64,000 nucleotides of DNA from Symbiodinium kawagutii (lineage: Eukaryota; Sar; Dinophyceae; Suessiales; Symbiodiniaceae). Made by a program: the position numbers and the translations under genes. The stretch's first letter is position 1, and every line of letters starts with the position of its first letter. The notes below the pieces were generated by a model. That model was not told the origin of the DNA. It searched no databases and worked only from the letters and a program-made list of their open reading frames with translations. Positions 1-10,733 of the stretch are shown here, in pieces. The stretch lies in contig VSDK01001190.1 in NCBI GenBank assembly GCA_009767595.1, forward strand, positions 203,168 to 267,167. Reading direction: 5' to 3'.

Positions 1-890
1 CAGCAAGTGGGGTAAAATGACCAAAATATGCAAACAAAAATGCTTTCTGTCATGTTGAATGGAGGCCTTCTAAGATAGCTAGCAGGTAAATCACAATTCA
101 ACTTGGCAAGTCATCACACATTCTGGATTTTCTATTGTTGGACTATTGGATGGTATATCGAGTACTGACCATCAATCAGCTCTCCTTGGTGTATTAGCGA
201 ACTCACGTAGCAGTTGGGAATAGCATCTTCTGCCAAATCTGAGGGAGGTTGCTATCCATGTCAAGTTTTGCTACAACAGGTCCACATTCTTCTAGATTCA
301 TGTCATGCGATTTGAGCACCTCCCAACCAGCAGAGCTCAGACTGTAGTTACAGGGATGGTGGTCAATGCAATCATGCCTGTCATTGCTGTTGTTGCTGCT
401 GCTGTTGTCGTTGCTTTGTTGATGTGTTGGTCTGTCGGTCGCTTGCTCCTGCTGTGCTGCGACGTTGCCTTCTGTCCATCCCCACTCCCATCTGCCTCGC
501 ACAGGTAGACTTGGACCAGTTGAAACCGCATCAAATATGGCCTCGGGGCACTTGGAAGTTGGAGACCCAACATGAACTGACAAACCGTCAAACCATTGAA
601 AGCTATCCAAAAGTGTTCAACTGGCCGAATACATGACCACAAGCAAGATCTGCCACTAGACCACTGAATCTTGCGAATGTTGAATGTTGGGATCCAAGAG
701 AGTTTTGGGGTACATTATGAGCGATTAAAGTAAGTTCACTTACTCCGGTGAGCACAAATCAGCATGAACCAATAAACGAGAGGGCGGGCATCTGACAACT
801 GAACAAACAAACCGACAATGACTATCTGTGGATGGCATGTGTGATCTTCCAGCAAGAAGGGCTAGATCAAGTAGACGAATCACCATCACA
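1..890. other. No gene seen; unique-looking DNA
   Basis: Overlapping short frames occur on both strands and none resembles a known family. An imperfect CTG/TTG triplet tract lies at about 378-420 and explains the small open frames there. Confidence 0.4.
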
Positions 891-899
891 TGGCGCCAC

Positions 900-1005
900 C
901 AAGTGACGGGTGCCAGGTCCAGTCGTGCAGAGGACCGCGAAGATATGAAGAGCTCCAGCAGAGCAGGACCCAGCTGAGCGGTAGCGGTGGACTAAGGGTG
1001 ATCAA
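900..1005 (-). repeat. 36-bp repeat array (degenerate, about 3 units)
   Basis: The plus strand shows GTCCAGTCGTGCAGAGGAC followed by GACCCAGCTGAGCGG at repeat spacing, the same TCCAGCTG-type core as in the long arrays. It is followed directly by TG-rich spacer. Confidence 0.5.
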
Positions 1006-1009
1006 AGTT

Positions 1010-1510
1010 GGTCGATGATCGTTAATGATGGCTAATGATGGTTAAGTGATGGATAGTGATGGTCAATCAACACTTAATGCTGTTTGATGTGGACACCACT
1101 GATGGGTGAGACGAAACCAGTAGGGGATAGATGATACTTAATGATGGTTCATGATGGTCAATACGAAACCATGGGTTAGTGAGTTTTAGAAAGCAAAGTG
1201 GAGGTTAAGTGATGATTAAGGTTAATTATCACAGATACTAAACCATGAAGCGACGCTTAATAAACTTCGTGAAGGTTCTCACGAAGATCAGAAGGTTCAG
1301 TGATGGATAATGATGCTTAATCGACACTGAATGATGGTTAATGATGGTAAGCAAAATCAAGGTGAAGCGATGACTAGTGATGGTCAATAAACTTGATGAT
1401 GGCTGATGATTCTGATGCTTAAGGTAGTAGGGATCAAGTGATAGTTGAGTGATAAACAATACCATTCATGGTGGTGACTAAGCATAGTGAGGCTAAAGTT
1501 ATGGTTAAGT
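1010..1510. repeat. TG-rich simple spacer
   Basis: Irregular repeats of TGATGGTTAATGATGG and TGATGGATAATGATGC type. No coding signal. Confidence 0.6.
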
Positions 1511-1544
1511 GATGGTCCTTGAGCAGCTTATCAGCAACCATGCA

Positions 1545-1660
1545 TGGACAATCGGCATTTCGCTTGGCACCGAAAGTCATCCCGGGTGACTTTTCAATGG
1601 ATGCTCAGCTGAGTTGCAAGCCCAAAGGGCTCTGCAGTGGGATCCCCTCCAGAGATAGGT
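1545..1660 (-). repeat. 36-bp repeat array (weak)
   Basis: CTCAGCTGAGTTGCAAGCCC and AAAGGGCTCTGCAGTGGGATC follow the array pattern, but the units are diverged. Confidence 0.35.
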
Positions 1661-2530
1661 GGCTAAGCCACTATGAGTGGTTCATAGTGGTGATAAGTTT
1701 AAGTGGCTAATAAAGGGGCAACAAATCCCTTTGTAGTGCTTAATAGTGGTGATAAGTGGCCAACAGCGATCAACCATTGGGTTGTGAATCAATGATAAAT
1801 AGTGGTTCATGGTGATTCAAGATCTATATTCTAAATGTGAACCAGATCAACGCCTGAGTTGCCCATGTTGTACCCTATAGTTTCAGGTCATACTTATCCA
1901 CAAGTTACCTCTGATTTACCCGTTGGGGGAACCAGCATGGACCCTGCCAAGACGGTATAGGAAGATTCTCAATTCCCATCTGGGAGGGTCCAACTGTTAG
2001 TTTCCGGGAGGGTCAACACCAATAGTCATTGCTCATTATCCATTGACCATAGACCATTGCTATGTATTTATTCGCCATTAACTGATCTTCAAGAATCAAC
2101 AATGCATCACCATTTGCCATGGTTTTGACCATGAAGTAGTTGACTCACAACCGGCTTTGACCATTGTTAATCGTTGTTGCACATTCAGCAACAGTTGACC
2201 ATTAGCAATCATAATCACTCATCAAACTGCCCCATAACTTCCAACACCATCCATTCTTATCCTTAGAACCATTCTTGCTAATCATCAACTTATCGTGATA
2301 AACCATCAAAAAACCACCATCTAATTCATCACCTAATCACCTGTCCATCGACCATCCATCAACCATCTAATTCAACTTATCCAAAACTTTGAATTCACCA
2401 ACCTTCAAATCATCAAAAGATCTAATTCACCAAGCTTCTCATGATCAAATCATCCAAACCTCATCATCCATCAACCAGAATCTCCCCAACCAACTCACCA
2501 TCCTCCACCATCCTCAACCGTCCATCCTTC
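1661..2530. other. Spacer: TG-rich, then unique, then CA-rich
   Basis: To about 1830 it repeats TAGTGGTTCATAGTGGTGAT-like sequence. About 1830-2030 looks unique. From about 2030 it turns CA-rich (CCATCAACCATC type) up to the next array. No gene seen. Confidence 0.5.
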
Positions 2531-2534
2531 AAGT

Positions 2535-2745
2535 CTCCCAGGACCCGCCCCAGGACCCCCCCCTTGGGCTCCCCCGTGGTGCCACGGCACCAGCGACGTG
2601 GCAGGCCCCGGTCGCACGGCGCCCAGCACCGGCAGCGACGCCGCGCAGCGCGAGGAGCTCCGCGGCGGCGGCGAAGGACCCACCAAGGCGCAGCCAACAG
2701 CGGAGGCCGAAGCCTCGGAGCGTCGAAACGCAGAGCCGATGAGTC
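2535..2745 (-). repeat. 36-bp repeat array, very GC-rich
   Basis: Units such as GCGCCCAGCACCGGCAGCG and GAGGAGCTCCGCGGCGGCG alternate at 36-bp steps. CA-rich spacer lies to the left, TG-rich to the right. Both strands stay open, so the small frames here are not evidence of a gene. Confidence 0.6.
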
Positions 2746-3460
2746 TTTTAGTGCAGACATAGCTGTGCTTATAGCTGGGTAATGGTTAATAATAGAGGAT
2801 AACAGCTCAGACCATCATGAGTTGAATCCCATCCAATCTCTAAATTGATGGAAGAGTTGAATCTTTGCTTGAATCTATGAATTGTGAATCTATGAAGAAG
2901 TACAACATAGTCCAACTGTCTATAGATTGAAGGTTGGATGGGTGATAATGTTCCAGTCCATGAATTGTGAATCTATATATGGTCATTCAAGAATGACCAC
3001 CATTCATGCAGTTGGTCGGGTGATTCACTATATTCCACAGCTTTCGAGTTGAATGGGGCGCATCACCAATGATTCACTGATCTTATGAATCATTGGTCAG
3101 CTATGTAGATTTATCATTAATTACAATCAGTTGGGCAACACTTAAAGTTGGGGAATTTAATGATGAGGTCATGGCGAATTCGTGGGTTAATGTGATGGAT
3201 AGTGGATAGCATGGTTTGATGCTTAGCGATGGTTCATAAGGTGGTTGAGGTGGTGAATTAGATGGTAAGTTCGTAACCATTAATGGTGGATGAATGGTTG
3301 ATAATCAGTGGATTATCAATTAACTGGTGGGTTTAGAGGAGTAACCGATAATTACCAGGCTTCTTCATGTAGCTAATAACTGTGGTCATTAAGCTGGTTG
3401 GTCCATGATGATGGTCAATCGTTAATGATAACGAATTGAGACGGCCACCCATGTGGAAGC
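2746..3460. repeat. TG-rich spacer
   Basis: ATGGTTGATAATGG-like sequence with repeated TGAATTGTGAATCTATGAA motifs around 2875-2975. No gene seen. Confidence 0.5.
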
Positions 3461-3464
3461 CGCC

Positions 3465-5153
3465 CAAGTGATTGCCCATGCCCCCAACAGCGACAGTTGC
3501 ATTCTTCAACCAAGGCACTTCCAAGCGAGAAGAGCTGCGTGGGAACATGGAGAGGTTCATGTGAACGTGATCCAAGACGACCAAGGATCCGTCCATCTGA
3601 AATGCTCCGGGAGGTAGCATCAAGAGCTCAGGTCACGCCAAAGTCTTCGAAAGTAAGAGTGATTCCAGGTGGCACTGGCATGAAATCAACAGATCTGAGT
3701 CTGAGCGGACGAAACTTTTCGCAGAAACCGATGGATCCAGCTGACCAAAATCCAAGATGGACAGAAACTTCGCTACTTCGCAGTCGCCGTGGACATATCC
3801 AGCTCCGAAGACCAACAGACTGAAGTCCAAGCAACTGAGTTGTCGCAGCAAAAATGGGAGGCCCAGCTGTGCCATGTCCACTGCTGAGGGGGCTGCGTCC
3901 AACTGACTGAGGCTTCGTGCGAACGTGAAGCTGTCGGAATGGGCTGAGTTCACCACCGAAGGCGAGGAGACGAAGTCAACACGAGCTGAGCCCAACAGCA
4001 ACAGCAGTGAGTCCAGGCAACAGGAGGATTTCGACAGCAAGCTGAAGTCCAGATCTACGACATCCAACAGCAGCATCAACAGATCCACGTTGGTGACCCC
4101 CAAGCAGAACATGACGGGACCCAGCTGTGAAATGCCATGTGGTGCCAGCGAAAAATCCATGGTGGTCACACATGGTGCCAACAGTAGAAATCCCAGCTGT
4201 GCTGCTCCCAAAGTCGAAATGAGCAGGTCCAGTTGGGTGAAACTTTGGGGGAACATGGAGCTGTCAAGGCTACTTTGTTGACAAACCGGCGAAGCAAGCT
4301 CCGAACGAGCGAAACTTTGCAACAGCATAAGGCTGTCAGAATGGCTGGCATCTAAGACGGACAAAGAGGAGACGGACCCTGCCCATGCGATACCCAACGA
4401 CAAAGCAGAAGTACCTAAACGGCAGGAGGATCGGATGGATGTGACGAAACCTGAGGTCACAAAGTCCAAGACCAAAGGTGACGCTTCGCAACATGAGAAA
4501 CTGTGAATGGACAGCAGGAAGTCCAGAGAAGTTGCATCAAGGACAGGTGGAAGGAAATCCACTTGGCTGAAACTCCGAGCTGAAAATAAGACACCTGGAT
4601 TCGCAGTGTCTGAAGCAGAGATGGAGAAGTCCACGTGGGCAGAACCGAGCGGCAGAGTGGCAGATTCTGTGTGAAGAAACTGCTGCAACGAAGCCAAGGT
4701 GGCCAGTTGAGTGAAGTCCAAAACCAGTATCACGGGACCTGGTTGGCTGGAGCTACGAGTTGAGGTGGGAAAACCGAGCAGCACAGCTCCACAAAGAAAC
4801 ATGAGGAAACCACAGCGAGCCGCTCCCAGCACCAGTGACATGCTTCCAGAGCAGGACGAGGATCGCAGCAACGACGTCAGATCCATCTGCGCGAAGCTCA
4901 GCACCAACGAGGCACTGCCCAACTGAGCGAAGGATCTCAGCAGTGACGAACTCCCAAGCTGCACCGAGTCCACGACAGATGGCGACAGCTCCAAGCTGCA
5001 AACGCCCAGCGCAGTCACAGGCGACTCCAGCTGTGCGAAGCTGTGGAGAGGCAGCAGTGGATCCAGGTGAACCATGTCCTTGACGAACGTGGCTGGGTCC
5101 AAACGAGCAAGGCCACGCAAGGGCGAAGATAAACCAAAGTAGACCTGGGTCAT
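3465..5153 (-). repeat. Long 36-bp repeat array (about 47 units)
   Basis: One of the two longest arrays. Units alternate between two kinds: one with CTGAGCGAAGGATCTCAGC (minus reading LRSFAQLD-like) and one with GCTCCCAGCACCAGTGAC (minus reading LVLGAARL-like), a 72-bp dimer. The minus-strand frame is kept across the whole array, so insertions and deletions occur only in multiples of three, mostly whole units. The right end reads ACCTGGGTCATGCG. Confidence 0.8.
3633..5153 (-). CDS. Leucine-rich 12-residue-repeat ORF, 506 codons
   Basis: An uninterrupted minus-strand frame made of about 42 twelve-residue units, each with the pattern S-x-L-x-L-x-S-F-A-Q-L-D or P-L-V-L-D-x-A-x-L-D-F. It starts at an ATG beside CCCAG/G, ends at a TGA, and the same frame resumes after that stop for about 45 more codons of repeat. 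I know similar leucine-rich predicted proteins from Symbiodiniaceae gene sets, with no known function. No signal peptide, catalytic motif or known domain is visible. It could be a real exon of a repeat protein or only a repeat without stops: the plus strand is rich in G and A, so stops are rare on the minus strand. Which is true cannot be settled from sequence alone. Confidence 0.35.
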   Translation of the reverse strand: MTQVYFGLSSPLRGLARLDPATFVKDMVHLDPLLPLHSFAQLESPVTALGVCSLELSPSVVDSVQLGSSSLLRSFAQLGSASLVLSFAQMDLTSLLRSSSCSGSMSLVLGAARCGFLMFLCGAVLLGFPTSTRSSSQPGPVILVLDFTQLATLASLQQFLHTESATLPLGSAHVDFSISASDTANPGVLFSARSFSQVDFLPPVLDATSLDFLLSIHSFSCCEASPLVLDFVTSGFVTSIRSSCRLGTSALSLGIAWAGSVSSLSVLDASHSDSLMLLQSFARSELASPVCQQSSLDSSMFPQSFTQLDLLISTLGAAQLGFLLLAPCVTTMDFSLAPHGISQLGPVMFCLGVTNVDLLMLLLDVVDLDFSLLSKSSCCLDSLLLLLGSARVDFVSSPSVVNSAHSDSFTFARSLSQLDAAPSAVDMAQLGLPFLLRQLSCLDFSLLVFGAGYVHGDCEVAKFLSILDFGQLDPSVSAKSFVRSDSDLLISCQCHLESLLLSKTLA

Positions 5154-6555
5154 GCGCGCGAAACCGGCAGGGGACAGTATAGAGCTGACCCTTTCACCCC
5201 CAATTTTCGATAGCTAGAAATAGGAGAAAAAATCGGAAAAATGTGGGGGAAGTAGCTGACTGATTGAGTATACATGTAGCATGCTTTTTTGTATGTGCAT
5301 CTATAAGTATGCATAGGTAGGTGCTATAATTAGCATGTATATGTATGCATCTAGATACACGAGGATGTATCCAACCAACAGGAATGAGGAATCAGTGGCG
5401 TAAGGAAGCAACACTATGCACGCACAAAAGCGAGCAGCCAACGTATTTTGGCATCGATCCCATGATCAAAGAACAATGTCTCGCAATCCATCCAACAGTG
5501 ATAGAAAGGGATACCATCTCCAATAATTACTAGCTACTACCAGATATATGAAGCATGTCGTAGAACCTTTCGAGTGGGTCTAAGCTTCAAGCTCCACAGG
5601 GGTGCTTACCTCCAACGATTCACCTCTAGGTCACCGTCACCAGCTGTGGCGTTTCAAGTGCCATCGTTGCCCAGATACGTCATTGTACACTGACAGCGTG
5701 TTCTGGATCCCAGTCTCCTGAGCTCCAAAGCGCTTGCGCACAACAAATTTTGATGCTCAGGAAAAAATGTGCTAACAAGAAGTTTGTTTTCCTGGCTTGG
5801 GTGTCTTTTTCCAATATGAACTGCCACTTGATGGAATCTCATTTCCTGTCAAACCACGATCAACCACCGATCTTTTGGGCTTTCACTGGGAGCATCCACA
5901 TTAGAAATGATCCCGACCAGGTGGTAAGATAACCACCTACAGTCTGGCATTGTCAAGAATTGCTTGGCAAATGTCAAAGGTCCAACCCATCAAGGGTGTG
6001 TCAGTATTTGGTGGTTTGCCCTTTGGTCGCTTCAAAAAAAATATAACTAGGAATTGTGCTTGTGCCCCTACTGCTGCTGACTGTTTTAGGTGTTATCAGT
6101 ATCAATCAAACATTTTTCTCCTTGCTGCTACAAATAGATACTCTCCATAGAGGTGTGTATGTCTTGTAGATCGAACAGTCTCTTGCCACACTCAGATCGT
6201 AGTACATGGTTGCAATAGTTGGTTCACCAATGCTGAATTAGAGGCAACCTTCACGCAGAACCATGTAGCATTAATTACTGTATTGTTGCCATCATAAGCC
6301 ATCACTCAGCATTATTAACCAATATCGACGGTGCTTGCAATTACAAATCTGGTATTGGCAATGTAGTCACCGCCAATTAACCGCTATAATCGATATAGTC
6401 CAACCAACATAACCACCATTCATTGTTCATCCGGATTATTGACTACACCAGATGTCACCTGTCTTTAGCCAGTCGCCACGATCAAGGCTCATTCTTAATC
6501 CCTATCGACGCCAGTACTCGCCAAAGTATTCACCAGTATCAGCCCCTGAAATTGT
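5154..6555. other. No gene seen; unique then CA-rich spacer
   Basis: 5154-6240 looks unique, with an AT-rich ATGTATGCAT-like stretch at 5270-5350. From about 6240 CA-rich spacer begins. Short frames only. Confidence 0.45.
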
Positions 6556-6559
6556 TCAC

Positions 6560-6655
6560 TTGGTGGTTTCTCAAAATAGGGGACCCCACATCCAACACAA
6601 ACCAATTGTAGTAATAAATCGTCCATTCTGGTGGTTCCCAATTTTAAGAAACGAC
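6560..6655. mobile_element. MITE-like element, family A (diverged)
   Basis: The left end TGGTGGTTTCTCAAAATAGG matches the complete family A copy at 53186. The right end (TTTTAAGAAACGACC) is degraded. Confidence 0.5.
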
Positions 6656-6902
6656 CATTTTGTCCTCACTCTTCCCCATGCTCATCCCAGGTCCAGCTCC
6701 TTCTCTAAACCCTGCTGGATCTACGGCCTCTCTTCATCCCATCCCCACCATCCATCCCCACCACTTCGGAACATGACTCCGCTCAAATGAGATCCAAACC
6801 AACCAGTGAACTGTTAGACTGCCAGTGCACTGTTAGATCTACCAAATCTACCTCTCATCACTCAATCCATCCCTATCCCCATCCCTATCCTCATCCCCAT
6901 CC
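6656..6902. repeat. CA-rich spacer
   Basis: CCATCCCTATCCCCATCCC-type pyrimidine-rich repeats lead directly into the next array. Confidence 0.5.
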
Positions 6903-7328
6903 TCATCCTGTCATCCCCTTCAACCGCCACCGAGGCGCCAGGCTCACGGCCCCATAGGACGACACCGACGACTCAAACCGCACGAAGCCACGGACCAACG
7001 GCGACGGCTCCGGCAGCGCGGCGTCGCAGGTCGACAACGCAACGCCCGACCGCAGCAAGCTCCGCAGCGGCAGCGAGGGCTCCGGGTGGACGCGGCTCGG
7101 CACGGGAAGGGCAGGGTCCAAACGCGAAAGGTGCGACAGAAAGGGGGAAAGATCGGATTTTGTAAGACTTTTGGGTGAGAGAAAGGGATCCAAGTGAGTG
7201 AAATCGGAAATCAAAGCTGCAAATTCGGGATGGAGGAAACTTTGAAGTGAGAAGGAAAGCTCGGAAGTTGCCATGTCCAGAATCGACAGCAAGAAATCCG
7301 CCTCAGCAAGGGGAAGCTTGGGCGTCAC
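6903..7328 (-). CDS. 36-bp array with open 141-codon frame
   Basis: About 11 units of the 36-bp family. The minus-strand frame is open throughout and gives the leucine-rich 12-residue repeat (LSFSLQSFLHPEFAALISD style). The left half is GC-rich and the right half AT-richer, so units within one array differ much in composition. As with the other arrays, coding status is unproven. Confidence 0.3.
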   Translation of the reverse strand: MTPKLPLAEADFLLSILDMATSELSFSLQSFLHPEFAALISDFTHLDPFLSPKSLTKSDLSPFLSHLSRLDPALPVPSRVHPEPSLPLRSLLRSGVALSTCDAALPEPSPLVRGFVRFESSVSSYGAVSLAPRWRLKGMTG

Positions 7329-7955
7329 ATTTCTGGGGACTTACCGCTGACAAGGGCTGAAATGGAAGCAACACTACCACTGTTTGGTTCATTTACAGTA
7401 AGCTTCCTGAAACTACGTTCCATCTGTACATCCTTGATATTGCAGCAGTGAAAAATGCGTAATGATTGTTGCTCGGTTGGACTGCCATGATGGTCACAGG
7501 CTAAACCAACGCCCACTGTCTTGGGATGGCTGCTCCAAGTGAAACCCCAACGACTGGAAATCTTTCAACTGGCCTTGGTTCGAACCTGGCTTTGTTGTTG
7601 GTTCTTGATTGCTGGTTCTTGGTTCTGGGTTGTGAGTTGTTAGTTGTTGGGGAGTAGCTGCCGGTTCTTTGATCTGGGATATTGGCTTTTTGCATTTTAA
7701 CTATCAGCTGCTTGTTTCTTTAAACAATGTCCAGCACATCCAGAAAATAAAAGTAACAGTGACTTCTCACAACCAATTTTTTGTCCCTTGGACCTTTCGT
7801 TTTTGTTGATGACAATGTTGTAGGCTGATGACTATCCAATTTCAATGTTTTGTTGCATGGGTCCCCAAGTTGGATGGTGGTTGGTTATGACGGACGAATT
7901 GTTTGTTTCTGGTCCTGAACTGTCTTGTCGGCAATGTTCGGCTGGTTCTTTCTCT
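7329..7955. other. No gene seen
   Basis: Unique-looking, with a GT-rich run of TTGGTTCTTGATTGCTGG-like words at about 7580-7660. Confidence 0.4.
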
Positions 7956-8150
7956 GCTTTTCTCTTCTCTTCTCTACTTTCTCTTCTCTACCATTCTTTC
8001 CCCACTACTCTCTTCTCTGCTTTCTCGACTCTACTTTCGCTTCTCTACTGTCTCTTCTCTACTTTCTTTTCTCTACTTTCTCTACTCTACTTTCTCTACT
8101 CTACTCTCTCTCTTCTCTACTCTACTTTTCTCTACTACTCTCTACTCAAT
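7956..8150. repeat. Polypyrimidine tract
   Basis: Almost pure C/T on the plus strand, built from TCTCTTCTCTACTT-like words. The hydrophobic small frames translated here are artefacts of the tract. Confidence 0.8.
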
Positions 8151-8159
8151 TTCTGGATC

Positions 8160-8570
8160 CGTAACTCGGAGTTTCTCTATGAAACTTCCTTTGAGATTAT
8201 AATCATCACAACAGTTACTAGTAATGATGCATCTTACTACAATTGTCATCATCCATGATCCTTATCAAAGCCCTTGCTTATCTAATTATGATCATTACTA
8301 CAATTATACCTACCAATGAATCATTACAACGATAGTTATTGTTAACTCAACCCACTATTCATCAATCATCATAATTACTCGATCCAAGATCATAACTACG
8401 ATCACTCAAATCATCATTACCACTACAAACCATTGTGACTACTAATATGCTTACAATTATCCACCAATGAATCATTACAACCATTGTTAACCCAAACAAT
8501 CAATCATTAATATTTGTTAACCCAAATATTTGTTAACCCAAATAATTGTTAAGCCAACAAATATCGGGGG
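8160..8570. repeat. CA-rich spacer with short tandem repeat
   Basis: ATCATTACTACAATTA-like repeats. At about 8505-8555 the word TTTGTTAACCCAAAT is repeated three to four times. Confidence 0.5.
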
Positions 8571-8575
8571 AAGAA

Positions 8576-8640
8576 GTGGAGCTGAGGGGTTCCCCACCGT
8601 TATAACCATTGTAACCATTGGTGGATCCCCTCAGCTCCAC
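8576..8640. repeat. Strong inverted repeat beside an array
   Basis: 8576-8598 begins GTGGAGCTGAGGGG and 8620-8640 is its near-perfect reverse complement, with a 21-bp loop. It abuts the left edge of the next array. Confidence 0.7.
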
Positions 8641-8775
8641 CGGCTCAGCTGCTCCGCCTTGGCAGCGCCAAACATCGCCGTCGCAGCGCCCAAGCGCGCG
8701 AGGCTCCGCGAAGATGGCGAGGAGGCCGTGGACGTGGGATCCAACGCAGGTGGAGGAAAGCCCAGCCTGGGGAGG
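8641..8775 (-). repeat. 36-bp repeat array
   Basis: GCGCGAGGCTCCGCGAAGATG and GGATCCAACGCAGGTGG are recognisable units. The right edge reads AGCCTGGGGAGG. Confidence 0.55.
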
Positions 8776-8811
8776 TGGCGATGGTGGTGGTGGTTGGATG
8801 GCTTGGGTTGG

Positions 8812-8892
8812 GTTGGGGTTGGTTGAGGGTTGGTTAAGGGTTGGTTAAGGGTTGGTTAAGGGTTGGCTAAGGGTTGGCTAAGGGTTGGTTAA
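8812..8892. repeat. 11-bp G-rich tandem repeat
   Basis: Six or more copies of GGGTTGGTTAA (variant GGGTTGGCTAA). The evenly spaced GGG runs could form a G-quadruplex. It lies where TG-rich spacer normally begins. Confidence 0.8.
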
Positions 8893-10120
8893 TAAAAGGA
8901 ATAATGGGCTAATAATGATTGATGATCGGATGGGTAGATAATGACTGGAGAATTTCGGGATGATTGGAAAATACAACCAATTTTTGGTGGGTTTAGGATG
9001 GATGGTAAAGCTGGGGAGGGTTGATGGGTTGATATGCATATATGCACACATATCTACATGCATATCGATACGTATATGGGTTGATGGTTCGATAAGGCAA
9101 GTAACGCTTGATTGATCATGATGGTAGACGGGTTCATGAGTGGGTTAGTAGTATGAGTTCACGATGGTGGGTTGTGGTCTATGGCTGATCATGTTTAGTC
9201 ATTCCGGTTGATAATAGTCGAATACTGGTCGATCATTAGTGGTTGATGATGGTACATAACAATGTTCGATAATGGTCAATAGTAATGGTTGAGAATGGTT
9301 TATAAAGGCTTGTGATGGTTCATCTAAGGCCAAATGTTGCAATGCTAGTACGGGTTGCTTTAATCGATATATGAAAAATCACATGGCACCTTCACATATA
9401 GTGATCACAGGTTGGTAAGAGTGATCATATGTGCGATATCTAAAGCTAGCGTTATCAACTACTCCGGTCTTAGAACTGTTTACAGTTTGTTTCCGATATT
9501 TGACGGGTGAACCCATCGTTTATGTATGTTTCATACGGGTTGAGTAATGATTTCTAATAGTTTTTGATATGAAGGTTGTGAGTGCAAGCAGCAATCACAG
9601 ACATCTGGTCAGTACCAAGGATATTGGTGATGTAACAAAGGAACTAATCATGGCTAACAGTGGCACTTACTGCTGAAGAATGGATTAACAAATGGTTGGT
9701 ATACTGTTTATAGGTGGGTGGTCGAGCCTGGATGGATTTCACCATGGAAGCAAGGATGTGCCTTGAGCTCCTGGTTTTCCTGTTTGGTATGTAGAATCTC
9801 TGCTCTGATGCAGTGTGGTATTCTTCCAATGGCTGGGATGGCCACAATGGACCCATCACTATGGAGATACCCTGCAACAGCTTTCCAATCAAGTTTTCTA
9901 TGCTTTTGGGTACTCAGTGGCAACCGGTGTCACATTGGTTGACAAGTCATGGGACGAGCTACTTTTTATCCAGACTTGGCCTGTTTTTCATGTCTGTATA
10001 TATATACATAAATGTACATGTACATAGGCATATGACATATGTACATAGATATGTATGAATCTTTCAAAGTATATATCGATTAAAAGACATATATGGATCT
10101 TCAAACAAAATCTCAACTTT
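8893..10120. other. TG-rich spacer, then unique DNA
   Basis: TG-rich to about 9340, with an AT/CATG-rich patch at 9033-9080. 9340-9990 looks unique. 9995-10095 is a TATA/ACATATGTACATAG-rich stretch. No supported gene. Confidence 0.45.
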
Positions 10121-10124
10121 CCTA

Positions 10125-10235
10125 CCACCAAAGTGGTCCCGCTGCCTTGCAAAGCTTCTCGAGGACGGTGGTAAACCCATGGAGGCAGCACCCAACACAG
10201 GAAGATTCGCACCAAATTGTGCTGTCCTCAGGTGT
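10125..10235 (-). repeat. 36-bp repeat array (about 3 units)
   Basis: GCAAAGCTTCTCGAGGACGG and GGAGGCAGCACCCAACACAG match the two unit types. The minus reading LPVLGAASMG then RSFARQRD fits the 12-residue pattern. Confidence 0.55.
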
Positions 10236-10620
10236 GCAATTCCCCATACTTTTTCAGAGGGGAAGTGTTTTACAAGAGAACCTCTAGAGTGACCTGCCGA
10301 CATATCATAGACAATGAGATTTGTGAATATGCAGAGACTTGTCATGGTACACGCTCCTAAGTTAAAAACACGAATTCTACTTCACCACAGGAGTCTGCTG
10401 GCTGTTCAACTGTCAGAGTTTTGGCCGCTTTTCCGATTCAAGCGACTTGAAATAGTCGCATCAACCATTCCATCATCTCGGATGCTTGTGATAAACATCA
10501 GGTGCATCCAACAACTGTCCGGCTGGGGTTGCGCTCTGAATTGCGCTCTGAATAGCTGAGATAAAGTGGCTACGATCCACCTGGGACAAAGTCTACTTGA
10601 CCCATTCCAGAGTTATGCTG
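10236..10620. other. Unique DNA; possible small coding remnant
   Basis: A plus-strand stretch near 10395-10440 reads AVQLSEFWPLF, vaguely like a motif I have seen in dinoflagellate extracellular proteins, but the surroundings do not hold up as an exon. A 12-bp direct duplication (TTGCGCTCTGAA) lies at about 10530-10555. Confidence 0.2.
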
Positions 10621-10627
10621 TCAAAAA

Positions 10628-10733
10628 CTGGTTGGTAGTTTCAAACCCTATGAAAAATATTAGTCAACCAACCATTTGTTAATGATCACTAGTGAAAATT
10701 AAAAAAGTTCAAAACCACCAGCCTGAAAATGAT
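10628..10733. mobile_element. MITE-like element, family B
   Basis: The core CCCTATGAAAAATATTAGTC then CCATTTGTTAATGATCACTA recurs almost unchanged at 14205-14305. The ends are imperfect inverted repeats (GGTTGGTAGTTTC and GTTCAAAACCACCAGCC). Confidence 0.65.

Noticed and set aside
2389-2782. Arginine/proline-rich overlapping plus and minus frames
   Set aside because: They are a by-product of a GC-rich 36-bp array without stops on either strand.
3465-5153. CRISPR-like array (regular 36-bp repeats)
   Set aside because: Units are directly tandem without unique spacers, alternate in two types and diverge freely; the setting is eukaryotic.
7845-8258. Hydrophobic serine/leucine-rich plus frames that look like membrane proteins
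   Set aside because: They are translations of a polypyrimidine low-complexity tract in all three frames.
8812-8892. Interstitial telomere repeat
   Set aside because: The unit GGGTTGGTTAA is 11 bp and is not the TTTAGGG type reported for dinoflagellates; it grades into TG-rich spacer.
10314-10559. Discoidin-like exon suggested by AVQLSEF
   Set aside because: A seven-residue resemblance only; the rest of the frame does not continue the pattern.
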